64,000 bases of DNA, taken from positions 3,372,501 through 3,436,500 of the forward strand of contig NZ_CP085530.1 in assembly GCF_020616155.1 (NCBI RefSeq). The letters are read 5' to 3'. Shown in pieces: positions 20,287-31,253 of the stretch (the stretch's first letter is position 1; each line of letters starts with the position of its first letter). The DNA comes from Vogesella sp. XCS3 (lineage in GTDB: Bacteria > Pseudomonadota > Gammaproteobacteria > Burkholderiales > Chromobacteriaceae). Both the position numbers and the translations under genes were made by a program. The notes under the pieces are model-generated. The model had not been told where the DNA came from. It worked only from the letters and a program-made list of their open reading frames with translations, and did not search any database.

Positions 20287-20399
20287 GCCGCTTGCCGCTG
20301 TCTGCGGCGCCACCGTCTTGTGTTTTTTCTCCCTGCAACCCCTGTCTGCCCGCGTGCGTCCTGGCATGCGCCGGGCAGCGTGTTTTTTGCGGAGGCGAT

Positions 20400-20975
20400 A
20401 TGTCCCACCCCATGCCGACCACGCCACGCCGGGTACCCGGCGACCTGGCCATGTGGTTTTTCATCCTGGCGGAGCTGGCCGTGTTTAGTCTGCTGTTTGC
20501 CGCCTGCGCTTACGCCCGGCTGCAGCAGCCGCAGCTGTTTGCCCGTCAGCAGGCCGGCCTGCCATTGTGGCCGGCACTGGCCAATACTGTGCTGCTGCTT
20601 AGTGGCAGCGCAGCCGTATTCAATGCCTGCTGCGCTTATGCGGCCGGGAGGGGGCAGGCAGGGCGGCGCTGGTTGCTGGCCTGCCTGCTGTGCGGCAGCG
20701 GCTTCATGCTGCTGAAAGGCCACGAGCTGGGGGCGCTGTTTGCCGCCGGCATTAATCTGTCCAGCAACAGTTTCTGGATGTTCTACCTGTCGCTGGCCGG
20801 CTTTCATTACCTGCACGTGCTGCTGGGCATGGTCATTGTGGCTGCGGTGTGGTGGCGGGCCGGCCAGGGCGCCTACGCGGCCAACCATGACGGTGTGGAA
20901 ACCGTTGCCGCCTACTGGCACATGGTGGACCTGGTGTGGCTGGTGCTGTTCGCCCTGCTGTACACCGCCCGCTAG
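20400..20975 (+). CDS. norE: NorE-like cytochrome c oxidase subunit III family protein
   Basis: This 191-residue protein has five hydrophobic helices and oxidase subunit III features: PGDLAMWFFILAELAVF at the N-terminus, KGHELG mid-protein, FHYLHVLLGM and VAAYWHMVDLVWLVLF at the end. NorE proteins support NO reductase maturation or activity but are not catalytic. The ATG at 20400 has GGAGG nine bases upstream. The longer frame from 20292 adds a Cys/Pro-rich stretch with no family match. Confidence 0.88.
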   Translation: MSHPMPTTPRRVPGDLAMWFFILAELAVFSLLFAACAYARLQQPQLFARQQAGLPLWPALANTVLLLSGSAAVFNACCAYAAGRGQAGRRWLLACLLCGSGFMLLKGHELGALFAAGINLSSNSFWMFYLSLAGFHYLHVLLGMVIVAAVWWRAGQGAYAANHDGVETVAAYWHMVDLVWLVLFALLYTAR

Positions 20976-21038
20976 GAGGGTGGCGTTTTCTTATTGCGTA
21001 TCAAGGCAGAGCCGGCAGAGCACCGGTAGGCTGCCGAC

Positions 21039-21311
21039 ATGACATCCCCCCACGTTCACCGCATTTACTGGCGCCTTTGGCTGGCCTTGCTGTTGCTCAC
21101 CGCTGCGCTGGCACGGCTGGCCGACACGCTGGCCCCCGGCCCGCTGTTGCTGACACTGGCACTGGGCGGCGCTTGGCTGAAGGGCACGCTGGTGGCCGAG
21201 CACTACATGGGCTTGCGCCGCGCGCCGCTCTGGCTGCGTGCAGCCGTGCACGGCTGGCTGCTGCTGGTGTGTGGCGGGATCTTGCTGACTTTCCTGCCGG
21301 AGTTGCTATGA
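21039..21311 (+). CDS. norF: NorF-like small membrane protein
   Basis: This 90-residue protein has three hydrophobic helices. It resembles the short oxidase subunit IV/NorF family, including KGTLVAEHYMGLRRAP between helices. It lies between norE and norQ and overlaps the norQ start by four bases. NorF is an accessory factor for NO reductase. Identification is mainly by topology, size and position. Confidence 0.7.
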   Translation: MTSPHVHRIYWRLWLALLLLTAALARLADTLAPGPLLLTLALGGAWLKGTLVAEHYMGLRRAPLWLRAAVHGWLLLVCGGILLTFLPELL

Positions 21312-22117
21312 ACGCGCCCCACCGAGCCGCCGCTGCGGCACCGCTGCCTTTCTACCAACCGCTGGCCGACGAATGCGAGGTGTTCGAGGCGGCCTGGCAC
21401 CAGCAACTGCCCCTGCTGATCAAGGGCCCCACCGGCTGCGGCAAAACCCGCTTCGTGGCACACATGGCCGCCCGGCTGGGCCTGCCGCTGTTTACCGTGT
21501 CCTGCCACGATGACCTGTCGGCTGCCGATCTGGTAGGCCGCCACCTGATTGCCGCCGGCAATACCCAGTGGTGCGACGGCCCGCTCACCCGTGCCGTGCG
21601 CGCTGGCGGCATCTGCTATCTGGACGAAGTGGTAGAAGCGCGCAAGGACACCACTGTGGTGCTGCACCCGCTCACCGACGATCGTCGCATCCTGCCCATC
21701 GAGCGCACCGGCGAACAGTTGGCCGCACCCGCCAGTTTCATGCTGGTGGTATCGTACAACCCCGGTTACCAGCACGTGCTGAAAACGCTGAAGCCCTCCA
21801 CCCGGCAGCGCTTCGTGGCGCTGGCGTTCGACTTTCCGCCGCCGGCGGTAGAGCTGACCGTACTGCGCGAAGAGGGCGGCGCCGACGAGGCGCTGGCGCG
21901 CCGGCTGGTGGCGCTGGCCGCCCAGTTGCGCCGCTTGGGCGGCTATCACCTGGACGAAGCGGTCAGTACCCGCCTGCTGGTGTACGCCGCCAAGCTGATC
22001 GCTAGCGGCATGGCCGCCCGTACTGCCTGCCGGGTAGCGCTGGTGGAACCGTTATCGGACGAGCCGGATACGTTGGCCGCGCTGATGGCGGTAGTGGATA
22101 CACAGTTCGGAGCCTGA
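21308..22117 (+). CDS. norQ: NO reductase activation ATPase NorQ
   Basis: NorQ (269 residues) is a MoxR-type AAA+ ATPase with Walker A GPTGCGKT near residues 38-45, Walker B GGICYLDEV, and sensor region VVSYNPGY. With NorD it inserts or activates the non-heme iron site of NorB. The start ATG overlaps the norF stop. norD begins one base after its stop, so the pair is co-translated. Confidence 0.93.
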   Translation: MNAPHRAAAAAPLPFYQPLADECEVFEAAWHQQLPLLIKGPTGCGKTRFVAHMAARLGLPLFTVSCHDDLSAADLVGRHLIAAGNTQWCDGPLTRAVRAGGICYLDEVVEARKDTTVVLHPLTDDRRILPIERTGEQLAAPASFMLVVSYNPGYQHVLKTLKPSTRQRFVALAFDFPPPAVELTVLREEGGADEALARRLVALAAQLRRLGGYHLDEAVSTRLLVYAAKLIASGMAARTACRVALVEPLSDEPDTLAALMAVVDTQFGA

Positions 22118-22118
22118 C

Positions 22119-23936
22119 ATGGAAGACCTCGTCGGCAGCTGGTGGGACCGGCTGGTGCGCCGTGCCGCCTACCCCGGCTACCCGCAAGCGGCGGTATTGC
22201 TGGATGACGTGGCGCCGCAAGCGTTGCTTTTTTTTCGTGCCATGGGCGGCGACCCCGGCCTGGCCATCCGCAGCGCGGTAGGCACGGCACACGGTGCCCG
22301 CCGCCGCTGGCTGGCACGTGTTGCCGGTATCGACACCCACGTCGAGCTGGCCTGGCGCGACGGACAGGCGCTGTACCTGCCCGAGCGCATCGACCTGTAC
22401 CCGGACGCCGCGCTCAACCGCGGCCTGTATTTCTGGCTGATGGCCTTGGCCGCGCAGCCTCCAGCGCAGGGCGACTGGCTGCAAAGCAATAGCGAGGGCA
22501 CGGCGCGCTGCCTGGCCACCATGCCGGGGCTGGCGACCTTGTACCAGCGGCTGGTAGCGGCCTTGCTGCCGCTACGCAACTGGCCGGCAAACGGTACCGG
22601 CCAGGCCGCCGAGCAGGCCATCCGCCACGCGCTGTTGCAACCGGGTACAGCGACAGCTCTGCCTGCTGGCAGCCCGCCACCGCAGCCGGTGCCGCTGTGG
22701 CTGCACCCGTCACCCCCGTCTGCTGCCGCGGCTAACCAGGACGACGGCCAGCAGCCGGAGCAGGGCCATGGCGACAGCCGGGACAGCAAAGCCCGGCGCC
22801 GCTACCGTGCCCGCCGCGATAACCCGGACGATCGCAAGAACGGCATGTTGCTGCAGTTTCGCGCCGAAAGCATCTTTACCTGGGACGACTACGTGCGCGT
22901 CAACCGTCACCAGGACGAGGACGAGCCTGACGACGGTGCCGCCGCCGAAGACATGGATCGCCTCACCGTCAGCCGCGACGGCAAGACCCGCGCCAGCCGG
23001 CTGAAGTTTGACCTCGACCTGCCGGCTGCCGCTTACGACGACACGCCGCTGGGCGACGGTTTGCTGCTGCCGGAATGGGACTACCGCCGCGAGCGGTTGG
23101 TGGCCGACCATTGCCGCTTACAGCCGATGCTGCCACGTGACGCCAGCCCGGCACCTTTGCCGGACAAACTGCAGGCGGCCGCCCGGCGTTTGCGGCGGCA
23201 ATTCCAGGCCTTGTCACCCGAGCGCAGCCGCAAAAGCGGTGAAGCCAGCGGGCCGGACCTGGACCTGGACCGCATCATCCGCTTCTTGGCCGAACAACGC
23301 AGCGGTGTGGCCGTGGCCGAACCGCCGTTGTACCAGGCATGGCCGCCCGCCGGGCGCAGCATGGCCTGCCTGCTGCTGGCCGACCTGTCGCTGTCTACCG
23401 AAAGCTGGCTGGGCGAGGCCGGGCAGGTGATTCACGTCATCCGCGACAGCCTGCTGCTATTTGCCGAAGCACTGGCGGCCTGCGGTGACGCCTTCGGCCT
23501 GTACGGTTTTTCGTCACTGCGGCGCAGCGAGGTACGCTACCTGCTGCTGAAAGATTTCGGTGAACCCTACGACGATGCCGCACGCGGGCGCATTCTGGCC
23601 ATTCGCCCCGGTTACTACACTCGGATGGGCGCCGCTATCCGCCAGTCCACCACAATCCTATTGCAGCAGCCGGCCCCGCGCCGCTTGTTGCTGATCGTGT
23701 CCGACGGCAAACCCAACGACCTGGACCACTACGAAGGCCGTTACGGCGTGGAAGACACCCGCCAGGCGGTGCTGGAAGCACGCCGCGCCGGGCTGATTCC
23801 GTTTTGTGTCACCGTCGACCGCGAGGCCGGCGACTACCTGCCGCACCTGTTCGGCAAGCGCGGTTACAGCGTGGTACACGACGCCCACCGCCTGCCGCAG
23901 GTGCTGACTAGCCTGTACGCCAGCCTGACTGCCTGA
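22119..23936 (+). CDS. norD: NO reductase activation protein NorD
   Basis: NorD (605 residues) has a C-terminal von Willebrand A domain (about 420-605) with MIDAS motif DLSLS in LLLADLSLSTESW and a second ligand region in SDGKPNDLDHYEGRYG. The central part is rich in charged residues (DDGQQPEQGHGDS, RHQDEDEPDDG). It partners NorQ in maturing NO reductase. The length matches the family, and the gene looks intact. Confidence 0.93.
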   Translation: MEDLVGSWWDRLVRRAAYPGYPQAAVLLDDVAPQALLFFRAMGGDPGLAIRSAVGTAHGARRRWLARVAGIDTHVELAWRDGQALYLPERIDLYPDAALNRGLYFWLMALAAQPPAQGDWLQSNSEGTARCLATMPGLATLYQRLVAALLPLRNWPANGTGQAAEQAIRHALLQPGTATALPAGSPPPQPVPLWLHPSPPSAAAANQDDGQQPEQGHGDSRDSKARRRYRARRDNPDDRKNGMLLQFRAESIFTWDDYVRVNRHQDEDEPDDGAAAEDMDRLTVSRDGKTRASRLKFDLDLPAAAYDDTPLGDGLLLPEWDYRRERLVADHCRLQPMLPRDASPAPLPDKLQAAARRLRRQFQALSPERSRKSGEASGPDLDLDRIIRFLAEQRSGVAVAEPPLYQAWPPAGRSMACLLLADLSLSTESWLGEAGQVIHVIRDSLLLFAEALAACGDAFGLYGFSSLRRSEVRYLLLKDFGEPYDDAARGRILAIRPGYYTRMGAAIRQSTTILLQQPAPRRLLLIVSDGKPNDLDHYEGRYGVEDTRQAVLEARRAGLIPFCVTVDREAGDYLPHLFGKRGYSVVHDAHRLPQVLTSLYASLTA

Positions 23937-23958
23937 AACCCGTGTACCGGAGTGTGCC

Positions 23959-24183
23959 ATGCGCCGCAAATTCCCCATTCACCCCGCCCATCCCGAGCGC
24001 CTGTGTTGGGGCTGCGACAAGTATTGTGCGGCCAGCGACCTGCAATGCGGCAACGGCTGCGGCCGCACCCAGCACCCGGCCGAGCTGCTGGGCGACGACT
24101 GGTACCTGCAGGGGGACTGGGGCTTCAGCACCGAGGAGCTGGCGCGTTTTACCGGGCTGGAAAGCGTTGATTCGAATCAATGA
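23959..24183 (+). CDS. DUF3079 protein
   Basis: This 74-residue protein has the hallmark sequence FPIHPAHPERLCWGCDKYC near residues 5-23, then CGNGCGRTQHPAELLGDDWY. Five Cys and several His suggest metal binding, but the function is unknown. It follows norD by 22 bp. Its last codons (Val-Asp-Ser-Asn-Gln) encode, and physically are, the nirS FNR box at 24167-24180. The amino-acid tail may thus be fixed by regulatory need rather than protein function. Confidence 0.8.
   Translation: MRRKFPIHPAHPERLCWGCDKYCAASDLQCGNGCGRTQHPAELLGDDWYLQGDWGFSTEELARFTGLESVDSNQ
24167..24180. promoter_or_regulatory. FNR/Dnr box of nirS, inside the end of the DUF3079 gene
   Basis: TTGATTCGAATCAA is identical to the norC/nirE site. 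With a -41.5 position it predicts a -10 at GATGAT (24204-24209) and a transcript start near 24215, 33 bases before the nirS ATG. It occupies the last five codons before the TGA of the preceding gene. Confidence 0.85.
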
Positions 24184-24208
24184 TGATGTGCTGAGACGGG
24201 GCGGATGA

Positions 24209-25978
<1,770 letters not shown>

Positions 25979-26020
25979 TCCAACCATCACGGCGGGCTGC
26001 GGCCCGCCCAAGGAGTCAAC

Positions 26021-26329
26021 ATGAAAACCTCTCTGCTTACTGCCATGCTGCTGTCCGCCGGCCTGCTGCTGGCCACCACCGCCCAGGCCTCACCGGAGCT
26101 GGCCAAGAAGTACAACTGCCTGGCCTGCCACAGCATGGACAAGAAGGTGGTCGGCCCGTCGTTCAAGGACATCGCCAGCAAGTACAAAGGCCAAAACGTG
26201 CAGGCCAAGCTGGAAGAAAAAGTGAAGAAAGGCGGCGCCGGCAGCTTTGGCCCGGTGCCGATGTCACCCAATCCGCAACTGCCTGACGCCGACCTGAAGG
26301 TACTGGTGAAGTGGGTGCTGTCCCAGTAA
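26021..26329 (+). CDS. nirM: Cytochrome c551-type electron donor
   Basis: This 102-residue periplasmic cytochrome has a signal peptide ending TTAQA (about residue 23), heme motif CLACH and axial Met in VPMSPNPQL, with a preceding Gly/Pro-rich loop. The position behind nirS and the small class I fold indicate an electron donor to NirS. RBS AAGGAG precedes the ATG. Confidence 0.9.
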   Translation: MKTSLLTAMLLSAGLLLATTAQASPELAKKYNCLACHSMDKKVVGPSFKDIASKYKGQNVQAKLEEKVKKGGAGSFGPVPMSPNPQLPDADLKVLVKWVLSQ

Positions 26330-26419
26330 GCCGCCCGTGCCGCCAGCCAGTACCGGTATGGCGGCGTTGCGGCCAACCTTGCGCGGGCCGGCCCGGCCCG
26401 CGTTAGCCGGAGTACCGTC

Positions 26420-26785
26420 ATGACGAAGCCACTGTACAGCAGGGGTAGCCTGATCGGCCTCATGCTGATGCTGCTGGCCTGTGCGCTGCTATTTGCCAGC
26501 GAGGCAGTGCCGGCGTCTCATCTGCCGAAGCCGGATGCGGCCCGGAGCCAGGTACTGCTGCATCTGCTGCGCGAAGACTGCGGCGCCTGCCACGGCCTGA
26601 CGCGACAGGGTGGGCTGGGCAGCCCGCTCACCGCCGCCGCGTTGGCCGGCAAGCCGGCCGATAGCCTGGTGGCCACCATTCTCGATGGCCGCCCCGGTAC
26701 CGCCATGCCGCCGTGGCGGCCCTTCATCAGCGAGCAGGAAGCCCGCTGGCTGGTAGAACTCTTGCAACAGGACCTCCCGCGATGA
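26420..26785 (+). CDS. nirC: NirC-like cytochrome c
   Basis: This 121-residue protein has an N-terminal hydrophobic helix (about 10-27), heme motif CGACH near residue 54, and axial Met likely in GTAMPPW. NirC proteins are small cytochromes in nir operons linked to NirS maturation or electron supply to NirN. Its stop overlaps the nirF start by four bases. Confidence 0.82.
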   Translation: MTKPLYSRGSLIGLMLMLLACALLFASEAVPASHLPKPDAARSQVLLHLLREDCGACHGLTRQGGLGSPLTAAALAGKPADSLVATILDGRPGTAMPPWRPFISEQEARWLVELLQQDLPR

Positions 26786-27957
26786 CACTTCGAACCCTGC
26801 TGAGCGCCGTGTTGGCCGCAGCTGCGCTGGCCGGCTGCGCCACCCCCACGCTACGCGGCAGCGGCGATCTGGGGGTGGTAATCGAACGTGCCGCCGGCAG
26901 CCTGCAGGTGGTGCAGCAACAGCCGCCGGCCAGCCTGGCACGCGTCAGAGGCCTGGGCGACCTGTCGCACGCTTCGCTGGTGTATAGCCGTGATGCCCGC
27001 TATGTCTACGTGTTTGCCCGCGACGGCGGCTTGTCCAAAGTGGACCTGCTCACCGGTACCTTGCAGGCCCGCGTGCTGCAGGCCGGCAACAGCATTGGCG
27101 GGGCCATTTCCAGCGATGGCCGCATCGTGGCGGCACAGAACTACAGCCCCGGCGGGGTGAAGCTGTTCGATGCCGACACGCTGACGCTGCTGGCCGACAT
27201 CCCGGCGCAGGACGCCGCCGGGCAGTCGTCGCGTGTGGTGGGCCTGGCCGACTTGCCGGGTAACCACTTTGCCTTTGCGCTGTTTGACGCCGGCGAAATC
27301 TGGCTACTAGATGCGGCCAACCCGTGCCAGCCGGCCATCACCCGTTACCGCGGCATCGGGCGGCAGCCTTACGACGGTCTGGCCAGTAGCGATGGCCGCT
27401 ACTACATCGCCGGCCTGTTCGGCGAAGACGGCCTGGCCTTGCTGGACACCTGGCACCTCGATGCCGGCGTGCGCCGCATCCTGCCGGCGTACGGCCAGGG
27501 CGAGACCCGGCTGCCGGTGTACAAGATGCCGCACCTGCGCGGCTGGAGCCTGGCCGGCGATTATGCGTTCTTTCCCGCCATCGGCCAGTCACAGGTGCTG
27601 GTGGCCGATAGCCGCAGCTGGCAGCCGGTGGCCAAGGTGCCGGTATACGGCCAGCCGGTGTTCGTGATGGCCGAACCGGGCGGGCGCCGCGTGTGGGTGA
27701 ACTTTGCCTTTCCACACAATGACACCGTGCAGGTGATCGACGTGCCCAGCATGCAGGTGGTGCACACGCTGAAGCCGGGGCGCGCCATCCTGCACATGGA
27801 GTTCACCGCCCGTGGCGACGCGGTATGGTTGTCCAGCCGCGACGACGACAAGGTCGTGGTTATTGATACCCGCACGCTGGCCGTGCGTAGTGTGCTGCCG
27901 GCGGCCAACCCGTCCGGGATCTTCTTCAGCTGGCGTGCCGGCCGCATGGGGATGTGA
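26782..27957 (+). CDS. nirF: Heme d1 biosynthesis protein NirF
   Basis: NirF (391 residues) forms a d1-type propeller. It has a lipobox (AALAGC, Cys about residue 20), suggesting outer- or inner-membrane lipoprotein anchoring on the periplasmic side. NirF acts in heme d1 synthesis as a precursor dehydrogenase or carrier. The repeated blade pattern includes LVYSRDARYVYVFARDGGLSK and FPHNDTVQVIDV. The start at 26782 overlaps nirC; the longer frame from 26713 lacks the signal peptide at its N-terminus. Confidence 0.92.
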   Translation: MTLRTLLSAVLAAAALAGCATPTLRGSGDLGVVIERAAGSLQVVQQQPPASLARVRGLGDLSHASLVYSRDARYVYVFARDGGLSKVDLLTGTLQARVLQAGNSIGGAISSDGRIVAAQNYSPGGVKLFDADTLTLLADIPAQDAAGQSSRVVGLADLPGNHFAFALFDAGEIWLLDAANPCQPAITRYRGIGRQPYDGLASSDGRYYIAGLFGEDGLALLDTWHLDAGVRRILPAYGQGETRLPVYKMPHLRGWSLAGDYAFFPAIGQSQVLVADSRSWQPVAKVPVYGQPVFVMAEPGGRRVWVNFAFPHNDTVQVIDVPSMQVVHTLKPGRAILHMEFTARGDAVWLSSRDDDKVVVIDTRTLAVRSVLPAANPSGIFFSWRAGRMGM

Positions 27958-27958
27958 C

Positions 27959-28951
27959 ATGCTGCAGCCACACGACCCGTTATTGCAGTTGCTGGACCGC
28001 TACCAGCGCGACTTCCCCTTGCTGGCATCGCCGTTCGGCTTTCTGGCCGCCGAATGCGGGCTGAGCGAGGCGCAATTGCTGCTGCGCCTGCGCTTGGTAC
28101 AGGAGCAAGGCCTGCTGGCCAGGCTGGGGGCCGTGTTTGCGCCCAATACCGTGGGTGCCAGTACGTTGGCTGCGCTGGCGGTACCACCGGCGCAGCTGGA
28201 TGCGGTGGCCGCACTGGTCAGCGCCCAGCCCGAGGTCAACCACAACTACGCACGCGATCACCATTACAACCTGTGGTTCGTGCTGGCCGCTGATAGCCGC
28301 CCGGCGCTGGACGCCGCGCTGGCACGCATCGCCAGCGTGACCGGCCTGACGCCGCTGGACCTGCCGCTGCAGCGCGAGTACCACATCGACCTGGGTTTTG
28401 CGCTGGGCCGGCACGGCCCGCCGCGGCGTGCGCGCTTGCCGGCAGCGCAGCGCTTGCTGCAGCTGGCGGGCAGCGAGCAGCGCCTGCTGGCTGCGCTGGG
28501 ACCGGGTTTGCCGCTGCAGCCGCAGCCGTTTCTGGCCCTGGCCGCTGCCAGTGGGCTGTCCGAACTGCATGTGCGCCAGCGCCTGCAGCAGTGGCTGGAC
28601 GATGGCGTGATCCGCCGTTTCGGCTTTGTGCTGCGCCACCGCGAACTGGGCTACCGTGCCAACGCCATGTGTGTGTGGCAAGTGCCTGCCGCGCAACGCG
28701 ACGCCATCGGCACGCAACTGGCCGCCGATGCCGCCGTCACCCTGTGCTACGCCCGACCGCCGCAGGGGGCGCACTGGCCGTACAACCTGTTCTGCATGGT
28801 GCACGCCCGCAGTAGCGATGAGGCGGCGGCGCACTACCGGCGGCTGAGCGCCGATTACGGTTTGCACGCCATGCCGTCGGCCATGCTGCTGTCTACCCGT
28901 CGTTATATCCAGCGCGGTGCGCGCTACCAGCAAGGGCTACTGACCCCATGA
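27959..28951 (+). CDS. nirDL: Fused siroheme decarboxylase subunits (NirD-NirL type)
   Basis: This 330-residue protein has two tandem Lrp/AsnC-like domains (about 1-160 and 161-330). The first contains VNHNYARDHHYNLWFVLA and the second PYNLFCMVHARS with RRFGFVLRHRELGYRANAM. In other bacteria NirD and NirL are separate polypeptides that together decarboxylate siroheme to didecarboxysiroheme. Here they are one chain. The start at 27959 follows the nirF stop by one base. It overlaps the next siroheme-decarboxylase gene by four bases. Confidence 0.85.
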   Translation: MLQPHDPLLQLLDRYQRDFPLLASPFGFLAAECGLSEAQLLLRLRLVQEQGLLARLGAVFAPNTVGASTLAALAVPPAQLDAVAALVSAQPEVNHNYARDHHYNLWFVLAADSRPALDAALARIASVTGLTPLDLPLQREYHIDLGFALGRHGPPRRARLPAAQRLLQLAGSEQRLLAALGPGLPLQPQPFLALAAASGLSELHVRQRLQQWLDDGVIRRFGFVLRHRELGYRANAMCVWQVPAAQRDAIGTQLAADAAVTLCYARPPQGAHWPYNLFCMVHARSSDEAAAHYRRLSADYGLHAMPSAMLLSTRRYIQRGARYQQGLLTP

Positions 28952-29934
28952 CTTCTCCATTGGTACTGGACACGCTGGACGCGGCCATCATTGCCGGCCT
29001 GCAGGGCGGCTTTCCGTTGCTGGATACCCCTTATGAGGTAGCCGGCCAGCGCTGGGGCATAAGCGGCAGCCAGCTGCAGCAACGCCTGGCCGCGCTGTTG
29101 CAGTGCGGCGTGCTGACCCGCTTCGGCCCCTTGTACCAGATAGAGCGTATGGGCGGCTGCTTCCTGCTGGCGGCGCTGGCGGTACCCGAAGCGCGCTACG
29201 ACGCGGTGGCTGCGCAGGTGAATGCGCTGCCGGCGGTGGCACACAACTACCGGCGCGAGCACGCATTGAACATGTGGTTCGTGCTGGCTACTACCAGTCA
29301 GGCGGGGCTGGCCGAGGCGATGGCCCACATCCAGTTGGATACCGGCCTGTCGGTGTATGGCTTTCCCAAGCTGCGCGAGTACTACGTGGGCATGCAGTTG
29401 CTGCCCGGTGGCGACAGCGCGGTGGGGCGGCAGTCGGCCACCGTCACCGATACGCCTGCGCCGGTGCTGGACGACGCCGACTGGCGGCTGATCCGCGCTA
29501 CCCAGGCCGGCTTGCCGCTGCTGGACGCACCGTGGGCGGCGCTGGAAGCCGGCTGCCAACTGGCACCGGGCGAGGCTTGCCGGCGGCTGGCGGCCTTGCT
29601 GGCGGGAGGGGTGATCCGCCGCATTGGCGCGGTGCCCAACCACTACGCGCTGGGCTATGGCGCCAACGGCATGGCGGTGTTCGATGTGGACGACGCGGCA
29701 GTGGACGCGCTGGGTACGCTGCTGGGGGCGCAGCCGGAAGTCAGCCATTGTTACCGCCGCGCGCGGCAGCTGCCATCCTGGCGTTACAACCTGTTTGCCA
29801 TGTGCCACGGCGCCAGCCACGCGCAGGTGACGGCTACGGTAAACCGGCTGCGCGGCCTGCTGGGCGAAGCTTGTGGCGACCATCAGGTGCTGTTTTCCAG
29901 CCGTATCCTCAAGAAAACCGGCTTGCGGGTGTAA
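28948..29934 (+). CDS. nirGH: Fused siroheme decarboxylase subunits (NirG-NirH type)
   Basis: This 328-residue protein has the same two-domain AsnC-like layout as its neighbour. Domain one has VAHNYRREHALNMWFVLA and domain two VSHCYRRARQLPSWRYNLFAMCHG with IRRIGAVPNHYALGYGANGM. The His-rich motifs are the family's active-site segments. It probably works with NirDL in the same decarboxylation step. Assigning this copy as GH rather than DL is by order only. Confidence 0.82.
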   Translation: MTSPLVLDTLDAAIIAGLQGGFPLLDTPYEVAGQRWGISGSQLQQRLAALLQCGVLTRFGPLYQIERMGGCFLLAALAVPEARYDAVAAQVNALPAVAHNYRREHALNMWFVLATTSQAGLAEAMAHIQLDTGLSVYGFPKLREYYVGMQLLPGGDSAVGRQSATVTDTPAPVLDDADWRLIRATQAGLPLLDAPWAALEAGCQLAPGEACRRLAALLAGGVIRRIGAVPNHYALGYGANGMAVFDVDDAAVDALGTLLGAQPEVSHCYRRARQLPSWRYNLFAMCHGASHAQVTATVNRLRGLLGEACGDHQVLFSSRILKKTGLRV

Positions 29935-29968
29935 GGGGCAGCCCAGCTGCGCACCGGTGCGGAAAGGC

Positions 29969-29982
29969 TTGATAGCCATCAA
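29969..29982. promoter_or_regulatory. FNR/Dnr box of nirJ
   Basis: TTGATAGCCATCAA fits TTGAT-N4-ATCAA exactly. A site at -41.5 predicts a transcript start near 30017. That lies after the ATG at 30009 and supports translation from 30039. Confidence 0.8.
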
Positions 29983-30038
29983 GGAGCCGGCTCCGCGCCA
30001 GGAAGAGCATGAGGCCATTGTCATCCGCGGAGCCTGCC

Positions 30039-31253
30039 ATGCTGCGCCTCAGCCATTACCTGCATACCTTGCTGCATCCCGCCCCCTTGCCGCCGGCGCG
30101 CCGCCCGGCCGGCCCGGTGGTGATCTGGAACCTGCTGCGTCGTTGCAACCTTACCTGCCAGCACTGCTACGCCACCAGCGCCGACCGCGACTTTGCCGGC
30201 GAGCTGTCGCTGGACGAGCTGTACGCGGTGATGGAAGACCTGAAAGCCTGCGGCGTGTCGGTGCTGATCCTGAGCGGTGGCGAGCCGCTGCTGCACCCGG
30301 CTATTCACCAGCTGGGGCAGCGCGCCAAAGCGATGGGCTTCTACGTGGGCCTGTCCAGCAATGGCACGCTGGTGGACGCGGCCAATGTTGGCCGCATTGC
30401 CGAGACGGGTTATGACTACGTGGGCGTCAGCCTGGATGGCATAGGCACCACCCACGACCGCTTCCGGCGGCTGGCCGGGGCCTACGACCGTTCGCTGGCC
30501 GCCATTCGCCTGCTACGCGATGCCGGCATGAAGGTGGGCGTGCGCTACACAATGACCGAAGGCAATGCCCACGACCTGCCAGCGTTGCTGCAGCTGGTGG
30601 CCGACGAAGGCATCGACAAGTTCTACTTTTCGCACCTCAATTACGCCGGCCGTGGCAACAAGCACCGCGACGGCGACGCGCGCCACCAGCGTACCCGCTG
30701 GGCGCTGGACTTGCTGATCGACGCCGCGCTGGGCCACGTGCGCGCCGGACGGCAAAAGGATTTCGTCACCGGCAACAACGATGCCGACGCTGTCTACCTG
30801 CTGCAGTGGGCGCGCCGGCGCTATCCGCTACAAGCGGATGCATTGGCGGCCCGCTTGCAACAGTGGGGCGGCAACGCCAGCGGCGTGGGAGTAGCCAATA
30901 TCGATAACCTGGGCAATGTGCACCCGGACACCATGTGGTGGAAAGTGTCGCTGGGCAATGTGCGGCAGCGGCCGTTTTCGGCCATCTGGGCCGACGCGGC
31001 CAACCCCTTGCTGGCCGGGCTGCGGCAACGGCCGCGGCCGGTGGCGGGGCGCTGCGGGGCGTGTCGGCACCTGGCCATCTGCAACGGCAATACCCGCATC
31101 CGCGCCTGGGAGCTGAGCGGCGATTTCTGGCAGGCCGACCCCGGCTGCTACCTGCACGATGCCGAAATCGGCGTGCCCGATGGCGCCTACCCGCTGCCAG
31201 CGCTGTCGCCGTGGCAACGGCCACAGGCACTACTGAGCGAGGTGCAATCATGA
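30039..31253 (+). CDS. nirJ: Heme d1 biosynthesis radical SAM protein NirJ
   Basis: NirJ (404 residues) carries out the radical step converting propionate side chains on the way to heme d1. It has the SAM cluster motif CNLTCQHCY (about residues 38-46) and SGGEPLLHP. The C-terminal cysteine group CGACRHLAIC with DPGCYL fits a second SPASM-like iron-sulfur site. The start was set at MLRLSHYL because the upstream ATG lies before the predicted transcript start. nirN overlaps its stop by four bases. Confidence 0.93.
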   Translation: MLRLSHYLHTLLHPAPLPPARRPAGPVVIWNLLRRCNLTCQHCYATSADRDFAGELSLDELYAVMEDLKACGVSVLILSGGEPLLHPAIHQLGQRAKAMGFYVGLSSNGTLVDAANVGRIAETGYDYVGVSLDGIGTTHDRFRRLAGAYDRSLAAIRLLRDAGMKVGVRYTMTEGNAHDLPALLQLVADEGIDKFYFSHLNYAGRGNKHRDGDARHQRTRWALDLLIDAALGHVRAGRQKDFVTGNNDADAVYLLQWARRRYPLQADALAARLQQWGGNASGVGVANIDNLGNVHPDTMWWKVSLGNVRQRPFSAIWADAANPLLAGLRQRPRPVAGRCGACRHLAICNGNTRIRAWELSGDFWQADPGCYLHDAEIGVPDGAYPLPALSPWQRPQALLSEVQS

